Assembly (NCBI GenBank): GCA_025455765.1 | Contig: JALOLX010000193.1 | Location: 1 to 7,073 of the forward strand | DNA length: 7,073 bases | From: Flavobacteriales bacterium | GTDB taxonomy: Bacteria > Bacteroidota > Bacteroidia > Flavobacteriales_F > PHOS-HE28 | Direction of reading: 5' to 3' | In this document: piece after piece, positions 1 to 6,092 of the stretch | Position numbering within the stretch: position 1 is the stretch's first letter | Layout: every line of letters begins with the position of its first letter | Made by a program: the position numbers and the translations under genes | Notes under the pieces: generated by a model | The model's input: only the letters and a program-made list of their open reading frames with translations | Database searches by the model: none | Told to the model about the DNA's origin: nothing

Positions 1-598
1 CGTGGTGGCCCACCTCCAGGCCCAGATCGACCGCCTGAAGGCCGAGGGCCACACCGTGGAGCCGGTGGACGTGCCCTTGCTGGACCACCAAGTGCCCACC
101 TACTACATCCTGGCCACGGCCGAGGCCAGCAGCAACCTGGCCCGCTACGACGGCGTCCATTTCGGCCACCGCAGCAGCCGCGCCACCAACGTGGAGGAGA
201 CCTACCGCTTCAGCCGCAGCGAAGGCTTCGGTCCCGAGGTGAAGCGCCGCATCCTGCTGGGCACCTTCGTGCTCAGCGCGGGCTACTACGACGCCTACTA
301 CGCCCAGGCCCAGCGCGTGCGCCGCATCCTGCGCGACCGCACCCTGGAGGCCACCGCCCGCTACGACCTGCTGCTGGGACCCACCTGCCCGTCCACCGCC
401 TTCGCGCCCGGTTCGGTCACCGACCCCGTGGCCATGTACCTGCAGGACATCTTCACCGTGCAGGCCAACCTGGCGGGCACACCGGCCATCAGCCTGCCCA
501 CCGGCACGCACCCCAATGGCCGCCCCTTCGGCATCCAGCTGATGGCCGCGCCCTTCGCCGATACCAAGCTACTTGGCGCTGCTCAGCACCTGTTCTAA
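1..598 (+). CDS. gatA: Asp-tRNA(Asn)/Glu-tRNA(Gln) amidotransferase subunit A, C-terminal part (5' end outside window)
   Basis: GatA is the glutaminase/amidase subunit of GatCAB, a cytoplasmic enzyme. It frees ammonia from glutamine so that mischarged Glu-tRNA(Gln) or Asp-tRNA(Asn) can be amidated. The frame is open from the window edge (codons begin at base 2) to TAA at 596-598, giving 198 visible residues, roughly the last 40% of a family member of about 480 residues. Recognisable GatA blocks in order are SNLARYDGVHFGHRS, SEGFGPEVKRRILLGTFVLS followed by AGYYDAYY, LLLGPTCPSTAF, MYLQDIFTV, NLAGTPAISLP and GIQLMAAPF. The amidase-signature Ser/Lys catalytic centre lies upstream of the window and cannot be checked. 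The GTG at base 2 is not a real start, because the homologous region is internal. Codons are strongly G/C-ending until about base 560. The last dozen codons include GAT, CTA, CTT, GCT and GCT, and the protein ends at QHLF, possibly a few residues short. The family call is firm. Confidence 0.95.
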   Translation, partial: VVAHLQAQIDRLKAEGHTVEPVDVPLLDHQVPTYYILATAEASSNLARYDGVHFGHRSSRATNVEETYRFSRSEGFGPEVKRRILLGTFVLSAGYYDAYYAQAQRVRRILRDRTLEATARYDLLLGPTCPSTAFAPGSVTDPVAMYLQDIFTVQANLAGTPAISLPTGTHPNGRPFGIQLMAAPFADTKLLGAAQHLF

Positions 599-698
599 GA
601 CCTTCTTTTGATCAGGCTGCTCGCCTGGCATAGCTCGTTGCCCGGACCCGGCAACCATCCAGCCAAGGAACGTCTACATTACGTCCTCTACGTGGATC
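599..698 (+). other. Intergenic gap with two small inverted repeats
   Basis: This 100-base gap lies between gatA and the surface-protein gene. It holds two short perfect inverted repeats: CAGGC (613-617) with GCCTG (623-627) around a 5-base loop, and GTTGCC (637-642) with GGCAAC (650-655) around a 7-base loop. Neither is followed by a T-run, so neither is a convincing intrinsic terminator. TTCTTTTG at 603-610 differs from the Bacteroidota -7 consensus TAnnTTTG at one defined position, but the nearest upstream TTG (573-575) is too far away for a normal -33 element. If it were a promoter, both hairpins would lie in the leader of the next gene. No Shine-Dalgarno sequence lies next to the ATG at 699. 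Confidence 0.35.
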
Positions 699-3600
699 AT
701 GCGCATCAGCATAACTCTACTGTTCTGCCTCTCGGTCCTCACATCAATGGCCCAGTGGGGGCCGCCGACAACCGTTGCCAGGTCCGAACTGGTCGGAGGT
801 GGTAACTTCATGACAGGTGATCTGGATGGGGATGGGGATTCCGATGTGATGGCGGTTGCCTATTTGGATCACCCTGAATTTAGGATCTATGCATACATGA
901 ATGAGGGTGCATTCCAATTCGGAGATCCAGAAGTTCCCTCTTTCCTTACAGGTTACGAACCAACGATCGATTTTGTCACGAATGGATTGTATCTCGTTGA
1001 CGTAAACTCAGATGGCCTTGCAGATCTTGTTCAGGATGGTCCCGCATGGAGTAAGAACTTGGGTAATTTGCAGTTCGGGGATCCGCAGCCAATTGCCGAT
1101 AATTACGATTTCACTTTTTGCGACCTGGATGGACAATATGGATTGGACCTGATCACCTTCAACCCGAGTGGGAATATCGGGTATTTCTATTACCACCAAC
1201 TCGAGGATGGATCATTCACTCAACCTCAACAGATAACTACCCTCGGCGGTGGTCTATCTGATGGGATCCTCGGAGGGCCACGTTTTCTTCTGATGGACCT
1301 CAACGGTGACGGTATCAATGATCTGTTGTTCACTTCGCTGGAGCAGCCTGAAGTGGTCGGCCTTCAGGTGGCGACGGGGACGGCCCAAGGAGGTTTCAAC
1401 GCACCACAATTGTATTACACGCTTGCAAGCGGACAGGGGGTCCGCGGCCTATCTGTTGCCGATCGTGACCCCACCAATGGTAATAACGGATTCAAACTGG
1501 ATACTCAAGCTCCTTTACTGGATACTCAAGCTCCTTTCCAAACTATTTGGTTCGAGCCTACCACAGGACTCGACTACAACTCCAGCACCACTGTTATGAC
1601 GCAGGGCTTCACGATCGACCTGAACGCTGATGGTGCACTGGACCACCTGAGTTTCGATGATGTAGATCTGGATGTTTCCATTCAATTGAACTCCGGGAGT
1701 GGTTCGTTCTTGGAGGCTGCACCCGTCACTAATGCCTATGTGGCCACTGGTCAGTTGCTGGCGGATATGGACGATGATGGTGATCTGGACGTATTGATCA
1801 TTCAACCCGCAATTGATCGGGTGGCTGTCCTTGAGAACGATGGCTCAGGAACGTTGAACAACCGATATGAGGTGACCGCGGGAAGTGTGCCCAGGCCTAG
1901 CAACATCGAACTGGTGGACCTTGATTCCGATGGCGACCTCGACCTGCTCGCCGGAAACACTCAGGATATCCGTATGCTGCTGAACGACGGAACAGGAGCA
2001 TTCAGCGCACCCATTCTCATAGATGAACCGAATCGGCAACGGTACGGTGTAGTGCATGGTGACATCGACCAGGATGGCGATATGGACCTTCTTTCCCTTG
2101 GATACTGGCTGGGTGTGGTCCTTTTCCGCCAAGACGGACAGGGACAGTTCACACGGATCGTATTAAGCGATGATCCAGGAATTGATCGGCCTCGTATTGC
2201 ACAATTCATCGATACAGACCTCGACGGGGACCTGGACATTGTCGTCGCTCAAACCGAGTTGGAGGCATCCTTTCCCGATATCGAATGTGTGCTCATAGAG
2301 AATCTGGGGAACGGCTCCTTTGCTCCTGAAGTGGAACTCGGTGAAACAGGGGTGTTCCTATCGGAATGTTTGGTGATGGACATTAACGAAGATGGCCTCT
2401 TGGACCGCATTGGGGATATCAATGGCACCATCGGGGTTTACTTGAACAACGGCAGTTCCTTCGACGATCCGCTGCTCTTCACCGGCACCTTCGGCAAGCC
2501 CAAGTTGATCGTCGACCTGAACGGGGATGGACTCCTGGACATGATGGCTGAAGCAGAAGGCCTCCTGGTCCTTTGGCACGCAACAGCCTCAATGTCTTTC
2601 CAACCAGCCCAAACCGTGGACCTGGTCAATGAACTGATGTTCTCTGACCTGCGGGATGTGAACGACGATGGGCGTATTGATCTGGTACAGCTTGACGGAC
2701 AGCAGGTCCTTCTGCGCACCTGTGGAGCCAATGGCCTGCTCAGCCAATCCATGGTGCTCTGGGACTTTATGGCCGAGGGCGACCCTTTCTGGCTGGACTA
2801 TGCTCAGTTCGCTAGGGCAGGCGACGTGAATGGCGACGAAGAGGCGGAAATCCTCGTCGCTGTCGGGCAGAGCAGCCGGGTCGAACTCCTTACCAACCTG
2901 TCAAATTCCGGCTACCAGCTTAGTGGCCGCATCTTCCATGACCTCAATGGGGACCAGGTGTACCAGCCGGAGGAGTCACCTCTTCCCTGGGTGAACCTGC
3001 AAGTGGACCCGGACGCCAGCTCCCCCTTCACCACTGACAATGGCGTCTATACCGTCTACGCCACACCAGGCACTTACACGCTTCAACCGGCACTCGACCC
3101 GGAGCTCTGGACGGTGACCAGCGCGTCACCCCTTCAGGCCACCCTCGACGCTGGGGCGCCCGTAGCTACCGGGCTCGATTTTGCCATCGTTCCAGCACAG
3201 GACATCAGCCTGGTCACAGCGTCCATGGTACAGGGCAATGTGCCGTGCGGTGCCACCACCTTCCTTGCCCTGAACATTGCCAACGCCGGCACGCGCATCG
3301 AGCAGGGAACGGTCACACTACAACTGGCGCAGTTCGCCTCGTTCCAGAGCAGCGTACCGGCTCCCATTTCCATAGCAGGCAATACCATCACCTGGGCCTT
3401 TGAGGACCTCAACATCCAGGAGGTCCGTTCCATCACCGCGCTGGTGACCACGCCGACCATCGGGTCCATCGGTGACCAATGGAACCACGTGTTGCAAGTG
3501 GTGTCCGTAGATGATGGCGGAGGCGTCTTGAGCACCACCAACGCCACCCTTGGCGGGACCGTGACCTGCGCCTACGACCCCAACGACAAGCAGGTGCACC

Positions 3601-4472
3601 CCGCAGGCTATGGCGAAGCCGGGGCCATCGGCATGGACACCCCTTTCCTGGACTACACTATCCGCTTCCAGAACACCGGCACCGCACCGGCCTTCGACGT
3701 GGTGATCATGGATCAACTGGACCCAGATCTGGACCCCGAGCGCGTGGAGCTCCTGGGCTTTTCCCACACCCCCACCCAGGTGGCCATCACCGCCAATGGC
3801 AGCATCCAGTTCAAGTTCCTGGACATCATGCTCCCGGACAGCGCTACGGACCAACTCGGCAGCCAGGGATTCGTCCACTTCCGCATCCACCTGCGCGAGG
3901 GCCTGCCCCACCTCACCGCCATCCCCAACACCGCGGCCATCTACTTCGATCTCAACCCGCCCATCATCACCAACACCGTGTACAGCACCCTGGTGGACTG
4001 CAACACCTGGCAGCCCGAGCTGGTGGCCGACGGATATGGCGTGCTCCGCGCACCGGTCGGTGATCGGTACCAGTGGTTCCTCAACGGCGAACCCATCCCG
4101 GGCGCCGTGGCCGACACCATCCAACCCACCACCAACGGCAGCTACACCGTGGAGGTCACCAGCACCCTGGGATGCGTGGCCACCACACCAGCCATCATCT
4201 CCACCGATGTGCCGGACACCATGGCGGAAAACGGCTTCATCGTGGTACCCAACCCCTTTACACAGCATGCACGACTGATCGCCGACGAGACCCTTCCCAA
4301 CGGGTCCACTGTGACCCTCGTTGACCGCATGGGACGTGAGGTCAACTCCTTCATTGGCAGTGGCTTGCAGACCTTGGATATGGACTGTGGGCAGGTGGCA
4401 GGAGGACTTTACATGGTGCGTATTGAAAGGCCGGGCCGCACACCGATCACCCAGCGCGTGGTGATCCAATAA
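699..4472 (+). CDS. Secreted FG-GAP/VCBS repeat surface protein with T9SS type A sorting domain
   Basis: This is a 1257-residue protein predicted to be exported by Sec and then secreted or surface-attached by T9SS. The start at 699 gives a good signal peptide (residues 1 to about 19, ending SMAQ). Residues 41-715 carry repeated calcium-loop motifs of DxDxDG type, starting at about 41, 101, 142, 200, 307, 356, 407, 455, 505, 561, 606, 653 and 709. The loop at 142 (DLDGQYGLD) and the last one (DVNGDEEAE) are imperfect, and a strongly degenerate one lies near 254 (ADRDPTNGN). This is the FG-GAP/VCBS beta-propeller pattern. Next come an SdrD-B/Cna-B-like domain (about 737-830, with GRIFHDLNGD), a beta-sandwich stretch (about 835-950), a DUF7619-type module (about 957-1100, with CAYDPNDK and YFDLNPPI), an Ig/PKD-like domain (about 1105-1165, with YQWFLNGEPI) and a T9SS type A sorting domain (about 1178-1257, with VVPNPF and GLYMVRI). 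No enzymatic domain is visible; adhesion or ligand binding is inferred. The propeller half is markedly lower in G+C than the flanking genes, while the C-terminal modules match them. Confidence 0.93.
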   Translation: MRISITLLFCLSVLTSMAQWGPPTTVARSELVGGGNFMTGDLDGDGDSDVMAVAYLDHPEFRIYAYMNEGAFQFGDPEVPSFLTGYEPTIDFVTNGLYLVDVNSDGLADLVQDGPAWSKNLGNLQFGDPQPIADNYDFTFCDLDGQYGLDLITFNPSGNIGYFYYHQLEDGSFTQPQQITTLGGGLSDGILGGPRFLLMDLNGDGINDLLFTSLEQPEVVGLQVATGTAQGGFNAPQLYYTLASGQGVRGLSVADRDPTNGNNGFKLDTQAPLLDTQAPFQTIWFEPTTGLDYNSSTTVMTQGFTIDLNADGALDHLSFDDVDLDVSIQLNSGSGSFLEAAPVTNAYVATGQLLADMDDDGDLDVLIIQPAIDRVAVLENDGSGTLNNRYEVTAGSVPRPSNIELVDLDSDGDLDLLAGNTQDIRMLLNDGTGAFSAPILIDEPNRQRYGVVHGDIDQDGDMDLLSLGYWLGVVLFRQDGQGQFTRIVLSDDPGIDRPRIAQFIDTDLDGDLDIVVAQTELEASFPDIECVLIENLGNGSFAPEVELGETGVFLSECLVMDINEDGLLDRIGDINGTIGVYLNNGSSFDDPLLFTGTFGKPKLIVDLNGDGLLDMMAEAEGLLVLWHATASMSFQPAQTVDLVNELMFSDLRDVNDDGRIDLVQLDGQQVLLRTCGANGLLSQSMVLWDFMAEGDPFWLDYAQFARAGDVNGDEEAEILVAVGQSSRVELLTNLSNSGYQLSGRIFHDLNGDQVYQPEESPLPWVNLQVDPDASSPFTTDNGVYTVYATPGTYTLQPALDPELWTVTSASPLQATLDAGAPVATGLDFAIVPAQDISLVTASMVQGNVPCGATTFLALNIANAGTRIEQGTVTLQLAQFASFQSSVPAPISIAGNTITWAFEDLNIQEVRSITALVTTPTIGSIGDQWNHVLQVVSVDDGGGVLSTTNATLGGTVTCAYDPNDKQVHPAGYGEAGAIGMDTPFLDYTIRFQNTGTAPAFDVVIMDQLDPDLDPERVELLGFSHTPTQVAITANGSIQFKFLDIMLPDSATDQLGSQGFVHFRIHLREGLPHLTAIPNTAAIYFDLNPPIITNTVYSTLVDCNTWQPELVADGYGVLRAPVGDRYQWFLNGEPIPGAVADTIQPTTNGSYTVEVTSTLGCVATTPAIISTDVPDTMAENGFIVVPNPFTQHARLIADETLPNGSTVTLVDRMGREVNSFIGSGLQTLDMDCGQVAGGLYMVRIERPGRTPITQRVVIQ
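1496..1537 (+). repeat. Exact 21-bp in-frame tandem duplication inside the surface-protein gene
   Basis: Bases 1496-1516 and 1517-1537 are identical. Each copy begins ACTGGATACT and ends CAAGCTCCTTT, and the two are directly adjacent. Because 21 is a multiple of three, the frame is kept and the protein reads LDTQAPL LDTQAPF at residues 267-280. The copies show no divergence, so the duplication is recent or recently homogenised, as expected from replication slippage. It lies in the propeller region just after the degenerate calcium loop near residue 254. Confidence 0.95.
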
Positions 4473-4477
4473 CGCTC

Positions 4478-4499
4478 CGTCCACACCCCCCTGTGGACG
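4478..4499 (+). terminator. Perfect 8-bp hairpin just after the surface-protein stop, possible transcription terminator
   Basis: CGTCCACA (4478-4485) is the exact reverse complement of TGTGGACG (4492-4499), separated by six C residues. The left arm begins six bases after the TAA at 4470-4472, which suits a 3'-end hairpin. No T-run follows (next bases AGCCGCTGG), so it is not a canonical intrinsic terminator. It may stabilise the mRNA end or act with other factors. Termination here is inferred from position and symmetry only. Confidence 0.45.
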
Positions 4500-4541
4500 A
4501 GCCGCTGGCACAACATCGGCGGGAATGCTGCGTATAACGGG

Positions 4542-4549
4542 TAACTTCG
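4542..4549 (+). promoter_or_regulatory. Candidate Bacteroidota -7 element upstream of the lytic transglycosylase gene
   Basis: TAACTTCG at 4542-4549 matches the Bacteroidota primary-sigma -7 consensus TAnnTTTG except for C in place of the third T. It lies 16 bases before the ATG at 4566, which would give a leader of about ten bases. It also sits downstream of the hairpin at 4478-4499, so it could start a transcript covering the transglycosylase and DUF4837 genes. No clear TTG -33 element is visible at the usual distance, so support is weak. Confidence 0.3.
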
Positions 4550-4565
4550 GCTCCCCGAGAACACC

Positions 4566-6053
4566 ATGGCAGCCCTCCGACCGCTCCTCCTCTCCGCCCT
4601 GCTGCTCCCGGCCCTGCTGCACGCGCAGTCCGGGCCCGACAGCGGTGCCGTGCAGCTGCTCGCCGACGACCCCGTGGTGCGGAGCCTCGACGACCTGGCC
4701 CGCGTGCCGTGGATCAAGCATTCCACCTTCACCACCGACACGGCCCACCACAACCTGCACGGCTTCGCCCCCGGCGAGGTGCCCCAGTGGCCCGATGCCG
4801 CCGTAGCCCAGCGCCTGGCCGAGCTGGACCCCACCACGCCCTTCAACCTGGGCTTCAACCCCGTGGTGCGCGCCTACGTGGACCTCTACGTAAGCCGCAA
4901 GCGCGAGATGAGCTCCCGCATGCTCGGCCTGGCCGAACTGTACTTCCCCGTCTTTGAGCAGTACCTGGACCGCCACGGCATGCCCTTGGAACTGAAGTAC
5001 CTGGCCGTGGTGGAGAGCGCCCTGAACCCCGCCGCACGCAGCCGCGCCGGTGCCGTGGGCCTGTGGCAGTTCATGCTGCCCACCGGTAAGATGTACGGCC
5101 TGCAGGCCGATAGCTACATCGACGAGCGCCACGACCTCTACAAGAGCACCGAGGCCGCCTGCCGCTACCTGAAGTACCTGCACAGCATCTACGACAACTG
5201 GGAAATGGCCCTGGCCGCCTACAACTGCGGGCCCGGCAACGTGAACAAGGCCATCCGCCGCAGCGGGGGCGCCCGTGACTACTGGGCCATCTACGACCAC
5301 CTGCCCCGCGAGACCCGCGGCTATGTGCCTGCCTTCATCGCTGTGAACTACCTCTTCGCCCACCACGCCGACCACAACATCTACCCGGTGGCGCCCAGCT
5401 ACTGCGTACACGAGGTGGATACGGTGCAGGTGTGCTACCCGGTGGACCTGGCCCTGCTGGCCCAGCTGACCGGCGCCAATGCCGATGAACTGCGAGCCCT
5501 GAACCCCACCCTGAAGCAGGGCGTGCTGCCCTACGCCGCCAAGGAACCCGTGAGCCTGTACCTGCCTGCGGACATCGCCGGCACCGTGGTGGCCAACGAG
5601 GGCCTGGCCCGCACCGCACCTGCCCCTGCAGCGACCGCCACCGCCACCCCGGCGACACCGGCGGCCAGCACTTCGGCCGAGGCCGCACCGGCCACCCGCA
5701 GCGAGAAGCGCTACCACACCGTACGCCGGGGCGAATCGCTCGGGGTCATCGCCCAGCGCTATCGGCTTACGGTCACCCAGCTCAAGCGCATGAACGGCCT
5801 GAGCGGCACCACCATCCGCCCCGGCCAGAAGCTGGTGGTGGGCACCCGCACGGTGACCGCCGAAGCCCCGCCCGCACCCGCCCCGCGCTCCGAGGAAGCC
5901 TTCATCTACCACGTGGTGCAGCCGGGCGACACGCTATGGGACATCGCCAAGCGTTATCCAGGTGTAAGCGTGGACGACCTCAAGCGCCTCAATGAGGGGG
6001 TCACCGACCTGAAGGTGGGCGACCGCATCAAGGTGAGCAAGCAGGAGGGTTGA
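4566..6053 (+). CDS. MltD-like membrane-bound/periplasmic lytic murein transglycosylase with LysM domains
   Basis: This 495-residue protein is predicted to cleave the MurNAc-GlcNAc bond of peptidoglycan in the periplasm, leaving 1,6-anhydro-MurNAc ends. Residues 1-20 form a signal peptide with likely cleavage at LHA/Q. It has no lipobox Cys, unlike E. coli MltD, which is a lipoprotein. The GH23/SLT domain spans about 133-240: ES motif in VVESALNP with likely catalytic Glu150, GLWQF at 165-169, and AAYNCGPGNV at 217-226. Before it is the helical segment typical of Bacteroidota MltD proteins (NPVVRAYVDLY, YFPVFEQYLDRHGMPLELKY). Residues about 283-343 resemble a degenerate LysM-like unit (LTGANADELRALNP). 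An Ala/Thr/Pro-rich linker (about 350-380) leads to LysM1 (383-425, from YHTVRRGESL) and LysM2 (448-490, from YHVVQPGDTLW), which bind glycan. Cys280 and Cys290 could form a disulfide. The ATG at 4566 is chosen because it gives a clean signal peptide. Only 19 bases separate it from the DUF4837 gene, which suggests an operon. Confidence 0.95.
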   Translation: MAALRPLLLSALLLPALLHAQSGPDSGAVQLLADDPVVRSLDDLARVPWIKHSTFTTDTAHHNLHGFAPGEVPQWPDAAVAQRLAELDPTTPFNLGFNPVVRAYVDLYVSRKREMSSRMLGLAELYFPVFEQYLDRHGMPLELKYLAVVESALNPAARSRAGAVGLWQFMLPTGKMYGLQADSYIDERHDLYKSTEAACRYLKYLHSIYDNWEMALAAYNCGPGNVNKAIRRSGGARDYWAIYDHLPRETRGYVPAFIAVNYLFAHHADHNIYPVAPSYCVHEVDTVQVCYPVDLALLAQLTGANADELRALNPTLKQGVLPYAAKEPVSLYLPADIAGTVVANEGLARTAPAPAATATATPATPAASTSAEAAPATRSEKRYHTVRRGESLGVIAQRYRLTVTQLKRMNGLSGTTIRPGQKLVVGTRTVTAEAPPAPAPRSEEAFIYHVVQPGDTLWDIAKRYPGVSVDDLKRLNEGVTDLKVGDRIKVSKQEG

Positions 6054-6060
6054 TCCCCGC

Positions 6061-6092
6061 GCCCCAGCCCGCATGCGCTTGCCCCAGCCCGC
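6061..6092 (+). repeat. 12-bp direct repeat flanking the DUF4837 start codon
   Basis: GCCCCAGCCCGC occurs at 6061-6072 and again at 6081-6092, with exactly eight bases between the copies. The start codon ATG 6073-6075 sits immediately after the first copy, inside the palindrome CGCATGCG (6070-6077). The second copy codes for part of LPQPA in the signal peptide. It may be a chance product of C-rich sequence or the trace of a short duplication. Confidence 0.6.

Noticed and set aside
637..655. GTTGCC/GGCAAC inverted repeat considered as the gatA terminator
   Set aside because: It has only six base pairs and no following T-run, so it is kept only as part of the intergenic description.
608..805. 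65-codon open frame spanning the gap after gatA
   Set aside because: It overlaps the signal-peptide coding part of the surface-protein gene, has no recognisable features, and its composition gives no support for coding.
1538..1550. Short palindrome CCAAA-CTA-TTTGG next to the 21-bp duplication
   Set aside because: A five-base stem inside coding sequence is expected by chance. There is no sign of a recombination or invertase site.
3796..4278. 160-codon open frame on the plus strand in another frame
   Set aside because: It has Ser/Pro/Thr-rich, out-of-frame composition and lies inside the DUF7619 and Ig-like coding region of the surface-protein gene.
4478..4499. TCCACA/TGTGGA arms considered as DnaA boxes
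   Set aside because: They match only part of TTATNCACA, are not clustered, and have no dnaA or dnaN nearby.
3318..5912. 864-codon open frame on the minus strand
   Set aside because: It lies antisense to two well-supported genes and is full of Gly, Val, His and Ala, as expected when the complement of G/C-ending codons is read. It has no recognisable domain.
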